In this document: positions 25,498-35,632 of the stretch, in pieces
Layout of the letters: each line of letters starts with the position of its first letter
Position numbering within the stretch: position 1 is the stretch's first letter
From: Gammaproteobacteria bacterium
Lineage (GTDB): Bacteria; Pseudomonadota; Gammaproteobacteria; Pseudomonadales; Azotimanducaceae
DNA length: 64,000 nucleotides
Assembly (NCBI GenBank): GCA_012960535.1
Contig: DUBB01000012.1
Coordinates: forward strand, 61,397 to 125,396
Reading direction: 5' to 3'
Notes under the pieces: generated by a model
What the model saw: the letters and a program-made list of their open reading frames with translations, nothing else
What the model was told of the DNA's origin: nothing
Databases searched by the model: none
Translations under genes and position numbers: made by a program

Positions 25498-26733
25498 TTA
25501 GATTTCTGTAACCTTATCGTCAGACAGGTTAAAACCTGAATGAAGCGCTCTAACCGCTAGCTCTAGATAACGCTCTTCTATCACCACCGTTATCTTTATT
25601 TCTGACGTGGTAATTAACTGAATATTGATCCCTTCGCTCGCCAAAGCTTCAAACATCTGCGCTGCTACTCCGGCATGCGACCGCATACCTACTCCCACAA
25701 TAGAAACCTTCGCAATACGATCATCGGAGTCAACTTCTAGAGCCCCAAGGTCAGCTGCAATCTCTTTTAATAGCGCTTCAGCCTGCTTTAAAGCAGCACG
25801 ATGTACTGTAAACGTAATAGTTGCGGAGTTATCTTTGGCAACGTTTTGTACAATAACGTCAATCTCAATATTGGCTTCACTAATCGCGCCAAGGACTTTG
25901 TAGGCCACACCAGGCTGGTCAGGTATACCCCGAATAGTCAATTTGGCTTCATCTCGATTAAATGCGATCCCTGATACTACTGGTTGTTCCATTTGGTCGT
26001 TATCCTCAAAAGAGATTAAGGTGCCGGGGCCTTCTACAAAACTAGACATCACTCTAAGGGGCACACTGTATTTTCCAGCAAACTCCACAGATCGAATCTG
26101 TAATATTTTAGAGCCCTGACTTGCCATTTCTAACATTTCTTCAAACGTTATCTGATCTAATCGCCTAGCGTCAGCAACCACCCGGGGGTCTGTTGTGTAA
26201 ACCCCATCAACGTCGGTATATATTTGACACTCATCGGCATTAAGCGCTGCCGCTAAAGCCACTGCAGTCGTATCTGAACCACCACGGCCTAGGGTTGTTA
26301 TGTTTCCCGCCTCATCTATGCCCTGAAATCCGGCCACGACAACGACGCGACCTGCCTGTAAGTCAGTTTGCATGCGATGAGCATCAATTTCTTTGATTCT
26401 AGCCTTGCCGTGGACGTTATCGGTTAGGATTCTAACCTGGCCCCCAGTGTATGATCGCGCTTCGATACCACGTTTCTGAAGAGCTATACAGACTAATGCA
26501 ATAGTTACTTGCTCCCCTGTGCTCACCAACACATCCATCTCACGGGGATTCGGGGTCTCATCGATTTGATTCGCTAAACCAATTAGTCGATTAGTCTCAC
26601 CACTCATAGCAGAAACAGCAACAACCACTTGGTTGCCGCAGTTATGGCTTTTCACCACCCTATCGGCAACTGCTTCGATGCGCTCCACAGTCCCTACTGA
26701 GGTGCCGCCATATTTCTGGACTATCAGACTCAT
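25498..26733 (-). CDS. lysC: Aspartate kinase
   Basis: 411 residues. N-terminal QKYGGTSVG kinase motif; GRGGSDTTAVALAAAL; EVDGVYTTDPR; two C-terminal ACT domains (about 265-411) for lysine/threonine feedback. It phosphorylates L-aspartate, the first step to lysine, threonine and methionine, in the cytoplasm. The length matches monofunctional LysC with C-terminal ACT pair. Located between alaS and csrA. Confidence 0.96.
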   Translation of the reverse strand: MSLIVQKYGGTSVGTVERIEAVADRVVKSHNCGNQVVVAVSAMSGETNRLIGLANQIDETPNPREMDVLVSTGEQVTIALVCIALQKRGIEARSYTGGQVRILTDNVHGKARIKEIDAHRMQTDLQAGRVVVVAGFQGIDEAGNITTLGRGGSDTTAVALAAALNADECQIYTDVDGVYTTDPRVVADARRLDQITFEEMLEMASQGSKILQIRSVEFAGKYSVPLRVMSSFVEGPGTLISFEDNDQMEQPVVSGIAFNRDEAKLTIRGIPDQPGVAYKVLGAISEANIEIDVIVQNVAKDNSATITFTVHRAALKQAEALLKEIAADLGALEVDSDDRIAKVSIVGVGMRSHAGVAAQMFEALASEGINIQLITTSEIKITVVIEERYLELAVRALHSGFNLSDDKVTEI

Positions 26734-26889
26734 TAATTTTATTCACTTACCAAAAAAACTGGGCGAATTAAACAACAATTCACCATTAAAGTTAAGCCTT
26801 TAAGGCTATTCTGCGGTAAAAGGTACTCTCTATGCGTCCTCATGAGCCACCCGAACCGTTTTTACTATAAGACACAATATATAAGGATG

Positions 26890-29487
26890 TTAGACTAATT
26901 TCTCTGTAATCCACTGGTATACGGACTCTAATGCTTTTGGCAACTGCGAAACATCACCAGTTGCACCTTGAGCCATATCGGGACGACCACCACCTTTACC
27001 GCCAACCTGATCGGTTACAAATTTCAACAAATCACCTGCTTTAATTTCATCGGTTAGGTTCTTTGTAACCCCCGCGACTAAAGATGCTTTTTCTCCCTCA
27101 ACAGCGGCTAGCATAAAAACACCCCGCTGCATTTTAGAACGAACCTGATCAGCAACACCTCGAAGACTTTTTGCGTCGGCACCCTCGACAACGATCGAGA
27201 GAACGGATATACCACCAACATCTTGTAGGCCACTCATTAAATCGTTGCCAGCGGTGTTAGCCAGCTTGCTTTTGAGTCTTTCAATTTCCTTTTGAAGGCG
27301 CCTATTATCATCAACAATAGATTGGGCTTTTTCATTCAGACCTTGGCGGCCGCTTCGAAGGATGCTGAGGACGTCAGTAATTGCGTCTTGTTGGTCATTG
27401 CAAAAACTAACAGCGTTCATCCCAGTGACACCTTCCATTCGCCTAATGCCAGATGCAACGCTGGACTCTGCAGAGATCCGGATTGCTCCAATATCACCCG
27501 AGCGAGACACATGAGTCCCGCCACACAGCTCGATAGAGTAATCTCCACCAATACTGACAACTCGCACCTCATCTCCGTATTTCTCACCAAATAAAGCCAC
27601 CGCTCCCTTGGCTTTGGCATCATCCATACTCATCACTTGTGTCGATACAGGCGTATTTTTGAGAATCTCTTGATTGACAAGATGCTCAACACGGCGAACT
27701 TGTTCGTTACTGACAGCTTCTCCATGGGAAAAATCAAAGCGCAAACGCTGACTATCTACAAGAGAGCCTTTTTGCTCAACATGGTCACCTAGAACCTGAC
27801 GAAGTGCTTCGTGCAATAAATGTGTCGCAGAATGATTCAATGCCGTGGCCTGCCTAACACCATGATCAACAATGCCATCGACAGAATCACCGACACTAAA
27901 TTCGCCTGACAGCACTCGACCGATATGGATATGATGATTTCCAGCCTTGCGACAGTCAGTAATTTCTATTTTTGCTGACCCTTTTGTTAAAAACCCAGAG
28001 TCCCCGACCTGCCCCCCAGACTCTGCGTAAAAAACTGTTCTATCGAGCACCAAGATAACTTCAGCTTCCTCTCCCGCACTGGTAGCCGCCTTACCCTCAG
28101 TGAATAAGCCCATAATATTCGAACTCAACGCTAAAGCCTCATAGCCGCAAAATTCTGTAGTACCTTCCACCCGAATACTGTCTGTGTAGTCAACCGAAAA
28201 TTGGCTCGCCGATCTCGCTCTAGACTTTTGCTCCTGCATACACTTCTCATAGCCAGCGATGTCGAGGGTGTAGCCCTTTTCTCTGGCCACATCATTCGTT
28301 AAATCAGTAGGGAACCCAAACGTATCGTAAAGCTGAAATACTAACTCTCCAGACAATTCAGTCCCGGACATTTTCGCAAGAGCCGCCTCTAAAACACCCA
28401 TACCTTTGTCTAAAGTACGCGCAAACTGCTCTTCTTCCTTCTTGATGGTATCGCTAATAACTTGCTTTTTTTCAAGTAATTCTGGATAGGCCTCGCCCAT
28501 AATCTCACCCAGAGATGCCGTCAACTTGTAAAAAAAGTTACCATGGGCCCCTAAATTATGTCCATGCCGCAATGCTCGACGAATAATCCTTCTTAACACA
28601 TACCCCCGCCCCTCGTTTGACGGTTTAACCCCATCAACGATTAGAAACGCACAGGAACGTATATGATCTGCAATAACTTTCAACGAGTTATCCTGAAGAT
28701 CTTTGCATCCAGTAACCAGTGAGGCGTCTTTAATTAAATGCTGAAAAAGATCAATGTCATAATTACTGTGGACGCCTTGCATCACCGCGGCAACTCTTTC
28801 TAAGCCCATGCCTGTGTCAATCGAAGGCTTTGGGAGCGGTGTCATCGTGCCGCTGGCGTCACGTTCGAACTGCATAAACACTAAATTCCAAATTTCAATA
28901 TATCGATCTAAATCATCGTCGGGGCTGCCCGGAGGCCCACCAGGAACATCCTCTCCATGATCCCAAAAGATTTCAGTACAGGGGCCACAGGGTCCTGTAT
29001 CACCCATTTGCCAGAAGTTATCTTCATCCAAGCGAGAGAGCCTATTAGGATCAATACCTATCTCATTGACCCATATGTCTGCCGCCTCATCATCACTCAC
29101 ATGCACCGTAATCCAGAGCCGATCTTTAGCGAGTCCTAATTCTTCAGTTAGGAATTGCCATGCAAAAATAATGGCATCACGTTTGAAATATTCACCAAAA
29201 CTGAAATTACCCAACATCTCAAAAAAAGTGTGATGTCTAGCCGTGTAGCCGACGTTTTCCAGATCATTATGCTTGCCGCCAGCTCGAACACAGCGCTGCG
29301 AGGAAACCGCACGACTATAACTGCGCTGGTCTGCCCCCAAAAATACATCTTTAAATTGTACCATCCCAGCGTTAGTGAACAGCAGAGTTGGGTCGTCGCC
29401 AGGAACCAGGCTGCTGCTTGGCACGATCGCATGTTCCTTACTTGCGAAGTAGTTAAGGAACAAGTTTCGGATGTCAGCACTTTTCAT
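26890..29487 (-). CDS. alaS: Alanyl-tRNA synthetase
   Basis: 865 residues, standard AlaRS length. Class II catalytic core (SSLVPGDDPTLLFTNAGMV, RRIIRRALRHG), editing domain with HSATHLLHEALR and CGGTHVSRSGDIG zinc ligands, and a C-terminal DHHA1-like domain ending GGKGGGRPDMAQG. It charges tRNA-Ala in the cytoplasm and clears mischarged Ser/Gly. 156 nt upstream of lysC, same strand. Confidence 0.97.
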   Translation of the reverse strand: MKSADIRNLFLNYFASKEHAIVPSSSLVPGDDPTLLFTNAGMVQFKDVFLGADQRSYSRAVSSQRCVRAGGKHNDLENVGYTARHHTFFEMLGNFSFGEYFKRDAIIFAWQFLTEELGLAKDRLWITVHVSDDEAADIWVNEIGIDPNRLSRLDEDNFWQMGDTGPCGPCTEIFWDHGEDVPGGPPGSPDDDLDRYIEIWNLVFMQFERDASGTMTPLPKPSIDTGMGLERVAAVMQGVHSNYDIDLFQHLIKDASLVTGCKDLQDNSLKVIADHIRSCAFLIVDGVKPSNEGRGYVLRRIIRRALRHGHNLGAHGNFFYKLTASLGEIMGEAYPELLEKKQVISDTIKKEEEQFARTLDKGMGVLEAALAKMSGTELSGELVFQLYDTFGFPTDLTNDVAREKGYTLDIAGYEKCMQEQKSRARSASQFSVDYTDSIRVEGTTEFCGYEALALSSNIMGLFTEGKAATSAGEEAEVILVLDRTVFYAESGGQVGDSGFLTKGSAKIEITDCRKAGNHHIHIGRVLSGEFSVGDSVDGIVDHGVRQATALNHSATHLLHEALRQVLGDHVEQKGSLVDSQRLRFDFSHGEAVSNEQVRRVEHLVNQEILKNTPVSTQVMSMDDAKAKGAVALFGEKYGDEVRVVSIGGDYSIELCGGTHVSRSGDIGAIRISAESSVASGIRRMEGVTGMNAVSFCNDQQDAITDVLSILRSGRQGLNEKAQSIVDDNRRLQKEIERLKSKLANTAGNDLMSGLQDVGGISVLSIVVEGADAKSLRGVADQVRSKMQRGVFMLAAVEGEKASLVAGVTKNLTDEIKAGDLLKFVTDQVGGKGGGRPDMAQGATGDVSQLPKALESVYQWITEKLV

Positions 29488-29551
29488 TATTCTTTTTTAG
29501 TCACTTAGTTATTCTAGATTTAGTTTAAATCGCACTATAGAAGGCAATCAA

Positions 29552-29923
29552 TTACGGGTCTCCGAGGTCAGCCTCGACGAACATTGGTGCTGCTTTTAGG
29601 CCGGCTAAAACATGCAAATGCAAATGAAATACCGTCTGCCCTGCACCTTCTCCGTTATTGACTATCAATCGGAAAGCTTCATCAACCCCAGCATCTCTAG
29701 CCACCTCGGCGGCAACCCACATTAAATGCCCTAAAATAGACCTGTCCGCTTTACTAGCATCGACCAACCTTGGTATAGGTTGCTTTGGTATGACCAGCAT
29801 ATGCACGGGCGCCTGTGGCGCAATATCGTTAATCACGATACAGAGATCATCCTCATAGCGGATATCGGCTGGAATTTCACGGTTAATAATCCGACTAAAC
29901 AAGGTAGCTTCAGTATTGGACAT
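29552..29923 (-). CDS. hinT: HIT-family purine nucleoside phosphoramidase (HinT)
   Basis: 123 residues from the ATG at 29923, which has GAGGTC upstream; a longer frame from 29965 would overlap the Trm112-like gene. The family signature HLHLHVLAGL (HxHxH) lies near the C-terminus; FSRIINREIPADIRYEDD is the typical N-terminus. It hydrolyses nucleoside phosphoramidates and adenylates. It starts 10 nt after the Trm112-like gene, so the two are co-transcribed. Confidence 0.9.
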   Translation of the reverse strand: MSNTEATLFSRIINREIPADIRYEDDLCIVINDIAPQAPVHMLVIPKQPIPRLVDASKADRSILGHLMWVAAEVARDAGVDEAFRLIVNNGEGAGQTVFHLHLHVLAGLKAAPMFVEADLGDP

Positions 29924-29933
29924 TTTTATGACC

Positions 29934-30158
29934 TCAGCTAATGTTGCCATCTCTAGCAACAGCACTCTTTAGTTTTTCATCGGTATCAAGGTGTCGAGCT
30001 TCGGACTCTAACATCACTGGAATCCCATCCTTTATCGGGTAAGCCAGACCACTAGCACCGCAAATCAATTCCTGCGTCTCTTTGTTGTACTCCAAAGGCG
30101 CTTTACTGAGAGGGCAAACCAAGATACTTAAGAGTTTTTTATCCACGACACTGTCCAT
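29934..30158 (-). CDS. Trm112-like (YcaR/DUF343) protein
   Basis: 74 residues. [16 protein letters not shown] and [14 protein letters not shown] are the family signature. Bacterial members lack part of the zinc site, as here (one CP pair only), and are thought to be small partner proteins of methyltransferases or of LPS enzymes. Precedes hinT in the same transcript. Confidence 0.9.
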   Translation of the reverse strand: MDSVVDKKLLSILVCPLSKAPLEYNKETQELICGASGLAYPIKDGIPVMLESEARHLDTDEKLKSAVARDGNIS

Positions 30159-30245
30159 TTGGTTGTTCGGGCATTGTACGCAAAGTAGATAAAAACCGCC
30201 ATGCTAGCAGTACCAATACTGAAACTGATCGAGTTATGAATTGAA

Positions 30246-31085
30246 TCATTTTAACGGTAACGCCTTAAGAACCAACTGAGGATCGACGCGCACTTGGTGC
30301 CAATTCATCCTCCAATCCAAATGAGGCCCTGTAGCTCGACCCGTTGCGCCTACCTGAGCGATAGAGTCGCCCCGCTGGACCAGATCCCCAACTTGAACCA
30401 AAATGGCACTCAGATGTAAAAATGACGAGGTCAGGCCATGCCCGTGATCCATAATCAAAGTACCACCAGAATAAAAAAGGTCTATTTCAGCCATAGTGAT
30501 AATTCCTCCAGCGGGCGCACTCACGACAGTTCCCGTCGGCGCTGCATAATCAACGCCATAATGCGGGCTTTTAGGCACCCCGTTATATACCCGCTGACTA
30601 CCATAAACTCCTGTAACCGGGCCCTCTATGGGAGCCTCAAACCCACCTAGAAAAAAGGCCTTTTCAAGCCTCAATTGCCTAGCTTTCCTGACCATAAGGC
30701 TGTCGCGCTTAATCCTTGTCAAATCAGCCTGTGATGGGCTTACCGTTCGCTGAGGGACCCCCTCAATTGCCTGCACGTTATAGCGCCTTTTTTTTATCTC
30801 AAAAGAATGCACCGTTGTCTCCCCATCAGGACCCTCTAAGGACACCTCCATTACTGAAGCTGAGTCCCTCCCTAAGCCAAGCAGAAATTGCCCACTAGGT
30901 GCCAGCTTTAAAGGTTCACCCTTATAGTTAACCTTATATCTAGGCTCGACCAGACCTAACACTAGGCTTCCTTGGGACAAGTCACCCTGAAAAGAAATCA
31001 ACTCAACACCAAAGCTGAAGCCTGACCCGACAGCCCATAGAGCCGCTATCCAAAAATGCACCCTACTAATACCTGATCTATTCAT
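30246..31085 (-). CDS. M23-family metallopeptidase, exported
   Basis: 279 residues from the ATG at 31085 (AAGGAC upstream); a longer in-frame start at 31175 would overlap the preceding gene. Signal peptide, a beta-sheet N-domain, then LytM/M23 motifs: HYGVDYAAPTGTVVSAPAGG (HxxxD) and LTSSFLHLSAI with GPHLDWRM (HxH equivalent). It probably cleaves peptidoglycan cross-bridges in the periplasm or acts as an amidase activator; His and Asp ligands look intact. Confidence 0.85.
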   Translation of the reverse strand: MNRSGISRVHFWIAALWAVGSGFSFGVELISFQGDLSQGSLVLGLVEPRYKVNYKGEPLKLAPSGQFLLGLGRDSASVMEVSLEGPDGETTVHSFEIKKRRYNVQAIEGVPQRTVSPSQADLTRIKRDSLMVRKARQLRLEKAFFLGGFEAPIEGPVTGVYGSQRVYNGVPKSPHYGVDYAAPTGTVVSAPAGGIITMAEIDLFYSGGTLIMDHGHGLTSSFLHLSAILVQVGDLVQRGDSIAQVGATGRATGPHLDWRMNWHQVRVDPQLVLKALPLK

Positions 31086-31113
31086 AGTCCTTCGGGCCTT
31101 ATTACATGTCGTC

Positions 31114-31605
31114 TCATTTAGCTCCGCCTGTAGTAGTGTCCTTATCAGAACCTGAGTCAGAAGCCACCTCAACATAAGGCTCTATAGACTCAATAGAGCA
31201 AGGAATCCCCCTGTCTATAACCTCAAATTGATCAAAGCGAGCGCATAACTGCCTACCATGTGAGCGATGAATAAAACCTTCTCTCTTTATGCCGGGACAT
31301 TCTCGACGTAATCTGAGCAATGCCTTTTTCTTTCCTCTCAGTTCTATGACTGCTGATTGATCGTCTACAAAACGAATGTTTTTTACACGCAGTAAAGAAA
31401 TACAGCCATTACGAATACCCCAATCGGCTGGATTTAAATTGCTAATACCCTTTAGTCTATCGAGAATACTAGACCCAGGCGACTTAACCCCATTATCAGC
31501 AGCGCTCTCGTTCGCTCCATCAACTGCCGTATCATCTCCTGCAACAGCGCCTAATGGCATTAACAGAGTTAAAAATAATACGACTAACCTCATCATAGAT
31601 AACAC
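31114..31605 (-). CDS. DUF6491-like exported protein
   Basis: 163 residues with a signal peptide. The pattern NGCISLLRVKNIRFVDD, LLRLRRECPGI, QLCARFDQ and IPCSIE resembles DUF6491 proteins with conserved cysteines. The start is uncertain: GTG at 31605 or ATG at 31596. It precedes the M23 peptidase by 28 nt on the same strand, so a shared transcript and an envelope role are likely. Function unknown. Confidence 0.6.
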   Translation of the reverse strand: MLSMMRLVVLFLTLLMPLGAVAGDDTAVDGANESAADNGVKSPGSSILDRLKGISNLNPADWGIRNGCISLLRVKNIRFVDDQSAVIELRGKKKALLRLRRECPGIKREGFIHRSHGRQLCARFDQFEVIDRGIPCSIESIEPYVEVASDSGSDKDTTTGGAK

Positions 31606-31903
31606 TCACGGTAATTGACGAACAGAGCCTGACTATAATTCTCTAAGGGCGATTATGGAAGCAACAAAGCTTCTGCACCAGCAATCCGCTTTAACCAAGC
31701 AACGATCAGAAGTGTAAAAGTTTCAAATCACTAAAGTAAGCCTATTACTATACATTTACCCTTACAGCGATGATTTCTTATCGGCGACTATCTTAACTAA
31801 AACGCCTGTTTTCTAGCATTAAGCATAGCCTTATAGATGATGCACAGTTATGATTGCTATTCAATAATTCACCCATCATAGACTTATACCTTTATTACTG
31901 AAC

Positions 31904-32899
31904 ATGATTGCTAAAAACACCTTTTGTCCCCCTCTCGTTTTAAAAAATGCACATGTTCAGAGCATTTTTAATAGCGTGGGCCCGCGTAAATTTCGCGCTA
32001 AAAGAATTGCTAAAAAACTTAACTCAAAGCCTCTCATATTATCAACACCTTTAAACATACAGCTGACCGCGGAATTGGATTGCTGTGAGGATGTGTGCCG
32101 AGGGATCTCAAAAAATGCAGTGGTTATTCTTCTTCATGGGTGGGAGGGCTCAAGTCAATCTGCCTACCAGCTAACCACAGCTCATTATCTTTTAAAGCAT
32201 GGATATGATGTTCTTAGATTAAATTTACGCGATCACGGGGAGAGTCATCATTTAAATAAGGAAATGTTCAACTCTACGATGATCGGCGAAGTAGGTGATG
32301 CCATAGCCTCATTTCTGCAGGAATACGAATATCCAAACGTATTTCTCGCTGGATTTTCTCTTGGTGGGAACTTTACACTCAGAATTACCGCAGATCGGGC
32401 TAAGGAGCTTACTTTAAAAGCCGCTGTAGGGATCTGCCCTCCCGTCGATCCCAACAACGCGATGATCGCCCTCAACAACAGTCTGTTTATCTATGAGCAA
32501 TACTTCTTCCGGCGCTGGACTCGCTCAATTCGAAAAAAACAAAAACATTTTCCTGATAGTGATTTTGGCGTCGAACTCAAAAAAGTAAAAACATTAGACG
32601 ATGTCAATAATACCTTTATCCCAAAATATACCCCTTTCGATGATGCTCAAAGTTATTTCGCGTCGTATGCCCTGACTGGAGATCGTTTGAAAGAACTGGC
32701 GGTGCCGGCCTACCTCATTGCATCGAAGGATGATCCGATAGTGCCAATAGAAGATATCGCGAAGATCATTAAACCAAAAAATCTTATTGTTGAAATACAG
32801 GAAAACGGTGGGCACTGCGGATTTATTCAGGATCTCTCGGCGCGCAGTTGGGTTGAACCTAGGCTCGTGGAAATTTTCGATAGTTATTTAAAAACATAA
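31904..32899 (+). CDS. YheT-like alpha/beta hydrolase
   Basis: 331 residues. VVILLHGWEGSSQSAY oxyanion motif, AGFSLGGNFTLR nucleophile elbow (Ser in GFSLGG), a DDPIVP acid region and a GGHCGF catalytic His. This matches the YheT / AB-hydrolase 4 group of cytoplasmic hydrolases of unknown physiological substrate. Convergent with recX. Confidence 0.85.
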   Translation: MIAKNTFCPPLVLKNAHVQSIFNSVGPRKFRAKRIAKKLNSKPLILSTPLNIQLTAELDCCEDVCRGISKNAVVILLHGWEGSSQSAYQLTTAHYLLKHGYDVLRLNLRDHGESHHLNKEMFNSTMIGEVGDAIASFLQEYEYPNVFLAGFSLGGNFTLRITADRAKELTLKAAVGICPPVDPNNAMIALNNSLFIYEQYFFRRWTRSIRKKQKHFPDSDFGVELKKVKTLDDVNNTFIPKYTPFDDAQSYFASYALTGDRLKELAVPAYLIASKDDPIVPIEDIAKIIKPKNLIVEIQENGGHCGFIQDLSARSWVEPRLVEIFDSYLKT

Positions 32900-32927
32900 G
32901 CGAAAACACCAAGCACTAAAAGCAACG

Positions 32928-33380
32928 TTACTCGCGACGTTGTTCAAGCGCATATTTTATTTGGTTAAAATCGAACCCCCGATGTTGAAAAAATCTGATT
33001 CGCTTGGCGCTTTCTTTCGCGTCAAAGGGCGGAGTATTACCGTACTTTTTCAGAGAAAGCTCTCGAATTAACTGAAACCAATCCTGACCCGCTTCTTCTA
33101 GTGCTGCGGCAATAAGTTGATCAGACACACCACGTTCGCGGAGATCGTTTTCAATTCTAACCTGCCCGCAGTGTCTACCAATCCTGCTTCGGACATACAT
33201 TTCTGCAAACCGGCTATTGCTTACTAGATCATCCTCAGTAAGCTGCTGAACGACTTCGTCGATAAGCTCGTCATCCTCAAAACGCTCGGACAGTTTTCTC
33301 ACCAACTCTTTTACTGAATGCTCTCGTCGAGCCAATAGATCCATCGCCTTGAGACGTATCGTTTTAGCTAAAACAACCAC
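32928..33380 (-). CDS. recX: Regulatory protein RecX
   Basis: 150 residues: three-helix tandem modules, with N-terminal ALDLLARREHS-like sequence (AMDLLARREHSVKELVRKL), VVQQLTEDDLVSNSRFAEMY and a C-terminal KRIRFFQHRGFDFNQIKYAL. It binds RecA filaments and limits their assembly. Downstream of recA on the same strand, 132 nt away. Confidence 0.93.
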   Translation of the reverse strand: MVVLAKTIRLKAMDLLARREHSVKELVRKLSERFEDDELIDEVVQQLTEDDLVSNSRFAEMYVRSRIGRHCGQVRIENDLRERGVSDQLIAAALEEAGQDWFQLIRELSLKKYGNTPPFDAKESAKRIRFFQHRGFDFNQIKYALEQRRE

Positions 33381-33512
33381 CCTATGCTTGCTCCAAAGCT
33401 TGAATAAAATCCTTGCCTGTCACTGACCCAACCCCCCCAGACAATCATCGTGCCCAGGGTGAATAAGTAACGGTTTGCTCTCAGTGGTTTGGCAGGTCTT
33501 TACTTGTTCCAT

Positions 33513-34550
33513 TTACTCATCTATTGGCGTTTCTTCAGCTTCGATGGTCTTTCTAGGCTCAGGTTCAACAAGGTATAGATCGCGAATAGACTTTTCTAGG
33601 CCATCGGCTATATCTAGATTTTCCTCTAAAAATGCAGCAGCATTCTTTTTGCCTTGGCCAATTTTATTACCTTGATAAGCATACCAAGCTCCAGCCTTAT
33701 CCACGTAACCTGCTTTGACGCCAAGATCGATGAGCTCACCGTAGAAGTTAAAGCCCGTACCGTAAAGAATCTGAGTCTCTGCTTGTTTAAAGGGTGGAGC
33801 GACTTTATTCTTAACGACCTTGATGCGAGTTTCATTTCCAATTATCTCATCACCCTCTTTCACTGCACCAATTCTGCGAATATCCAAACGCACCGATGAG
33901 TAAAATTTAAGGCTGTTTCCACCTGACGTAGTTTCAGGATTGCCGAACATAACGCCGATCTTAATTCGAATTTGGTTAATGAAAATAACGAGGCAATTCG
34001 CGTTTTTAATGTTACCAGTCAATTTCCGAAGTGCCTGAGACATTAAGCGAGCCTGAAGTCCTACGTGATGGTCACCCATCTCGCCTTCAATTTCCGCTTT
34101 CGGCACTAGAGCAGCAACCGAGTCAATAACCACAACGTCCACAGCACCTGAACGAACAAGCATGTCAGTTACTTCTAATGCCTGCTCTCCAGTGTCTGGC
34201 TGCGACACAATGAGATCATCAGTGTGTACACCAAGATTCTTTGCGTAGGCTGGATCAAGGGCGTGCTCAGCATCAATAAAGGCACACGTCTTTCCTAGTT
34301 TCTGCGCTTGGGCAATAACGCTCAACGTCAACGTTGTTTTGCCTGATGATTCAGGTCCATAAATCTCCACAACACGGCCGAATGGAAGACCACCTATACC
34401 TAAGGCAATATCTAAGGGCAGTGAGCCTGTAGAAACCGATGGGATTTTTTCAATGGGCTTATCACCCAACTTCATGGCGGTACCTTTACCAAACTGTCGC
34501 TCGATTTGACTTAAGGCTGCTTCCAACGCTTTTGATTTATTTGAGTCCAT
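33513..34550 (-). CDS. recA: Recombinase RecA
   Basis: 345 residues. Walker [13 protein letters not shown], Walker B region [16 protein letters not shown]1/L2 DNA loops with [19 protein letters not shown]. Catalyses strand exchange and LexA cleavage. ATG at 34550. A LexA-type box lies 104 nt upstream. Followed by recX. Confidence 0.99.
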   Translation of the reverse strand: MDSNKSKALEAALSQIERQFGKGTAMKLGDKPIEKIPSVSTGSLPLDIALGIGGLPFGRVVEIYGPESSGKTTLTLSVIAQAQKLGKTCAFIDAEHALDPAYAKNLGVHTDDLIVSQPDTGEQALEVTDMLVRSGAVDVVVIDSVAALVPKAEIEGEMGDHHVGLQARLMSQALRKLTGNIKNANCLVIFINQIRIKIGVMFGNPETTSGGNSLKFYSSVRLDIRRIGAVKEGDEIIGNETRIKVVKNKVAPPFKQAETQILYGTGFNFYGELIDLGVKAGYVDKAGAWYAYQGNKIGQGKKNAAAFLEENLDIADGLEKSIRDLYLVEPEPRKTIEAEETPIDE

Positions 34551-34648
34551 AACTATATCCTCTTAAGATTGTTTGACGGCTAATTACAGTGGTTTAAATG
34601 CTCAAATTAAGCCGTTAAACTATGAGTCGCTCAAAATATAACTACTTT

Positions 34649-35161
34649 TCAATTACTGTATGAGTGTACAGTAGTACATTCAGTGACGTGATGCAAGAGT
34701 TGTTGAAGAGAAATTTTAATGGACTGCTCTCTGACCGCGTTACGATCTCCTGACAATTGATATCTCGCACTACCGACACCTTGCGGGCCCAGCCATGCGA
34801 GCCAAACAGTCCCCACCGGCTTTTCGCCGGAACCGCCGGTAGGACCGGCTATTCCGCTTATAGCGACAGCATAATCAGCTTCAGCACGTTGCGCAGCACC
34901 TTCAACCATACTGCGGACGACCGACTCACTCACTGCGCCCTCAGCCTGTAACAAGGTCACAGGGACGCCCAGGATATTACTCTTGGCATGGTTGGCATAG
35001 GTTATGTAGCCGCAATGAAACCATTGGGAGCTACCAGCAATAGCTGTGATTGCACTGGCAACACCTCCTCCAGTACAGGACTCCGCGACAGTGACGGTGG
35101 CCTTACGCAATAACAAAGCAGCACCAAGCTTCTTGGATAGGTCAAAGATATCTTCATTCAT
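34649..35161 (-). CDS. pncC: Nicotinamide-nucleotide amidase (CinA C-terminal type)
   Basis: 170 residues, the stand-alone CinA C-terminal domain. Signature VAESCTGGGVASAIT, GYITYANHAKSNILGV, YAVAISGIAGPTGG. It recycles NMN to NaMN by deamidation. It lies upstream of recA on the same strand, the usual place. Confidence 0.93.
   Translation of the reverse strand: MNEDIFDLSKKLGAALLLRKATVTVAESCTGGGVASAITAIAGSSQWFHCGYITYANHAKSNILGVPVTLLQAEGAVSESVVRSMVEGAAQRAEADYAVAISGIAGPTGGSGEKPVGTVWLAWLGPQGVGSARYQLSGDRNAVREQSIKISLQQLLHHVTECTTVHSYSN
34654..34673. promoter_or_regulatory. LexA (SOS) box upstream of recA
   Basis: TACTGTATGAGTGTACAGTA matches the CTGT-N8-ACAG operator with the TA-rich flanks. It overlaps the last codons of pncC, 104 nt before the recA start. 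Confidence 0.85.
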
Positions 35162-35258
35162 AACGAAAGTTTATCCTTGCATGGAGGTTTGAGGAAGTGA
35201 TTTTCCGTATTCTTGCAATTTATGTTTAAGTTATCCGTGAACTTTCTAATACTCACAA

Positions 35259-35290
35259 AAAAACCCAACGAATCGCTCCCTTGGGTTTTT
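35259..35290 (-). terminator. Rho-independent terminator following a TonB receptor stub
   Basis: On the minus strand AAAAACCCAA pairs with TTGGGTTTTT around a 12-nt loop, ending in a T run. It lies just after the receptor 3' remnant at 35310. Confidence 0.8.
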
Positions 35291-35309
35291 AATAAACCTA
35301 GACATATCG

Positions 35310-35387
35310 CTAGAAGCGATAATTAGCCTTCATATATACAGGCCATCCAACAGGACTGTGTTGCGTGGAATCATAGCTGTAGTTAGC
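35310..35387 (-). pseudogene. C-terminal stub of a TonB-dependent receptor
   Basis: 25 codons translate to ANYSYDSTQHSPVGWPVYM followed by KANYRF and a stop. This parallels the last strand of the full receptor that follows (ANYSYDSRQH... ending VRLKFAF). It keeps the terminal aromatic residue of outer-membrane barrels and is followed by its own terminator. The rest of that receptor is gone; spacer 35388-35580 shows no gene. Confidence 0.7.
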
Positions 35388-35584
35388 ACATCATGGAAAT
35401 TATGTTCAACGTTTTACTCATTTAACCAATGACGCGGTTTCTTTACGTCATCACAGTTTTTGATGCCAAATAGGGTGGTCATGGATAATGATTCTCTTCA
35501 TCTCTGGCGCTCAATAATAGTAAAATTTAGACCTTATTGCCGCAAAAAATATGTGCTTTTGGCTAGCTTAAAATCGAGCTAAAA

Positions 35585-35611
35585 AAAAGCCCCTCGCGAG
35601 GAGGGGCTTTT
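35585..35611 (-). terminator. Rho-independent terminator of the 879-residue receptor
   Basis: AAAAGCCCCTC / GAGGGGCTTTT, 11-bp stem, 5-nt loop GCGAG, with a T run on the minus strand. 22 nt after the stop codon. Confidence 0.92.
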
Positions 35612-35632
35612 GAAGTTTTGCAAGCGATTAAC

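Noticed and set aside
26734..26889. Possible lysine riboswitch before lysC
   Set aside because: Spacer is short and shows no recognisable L-box pattern.
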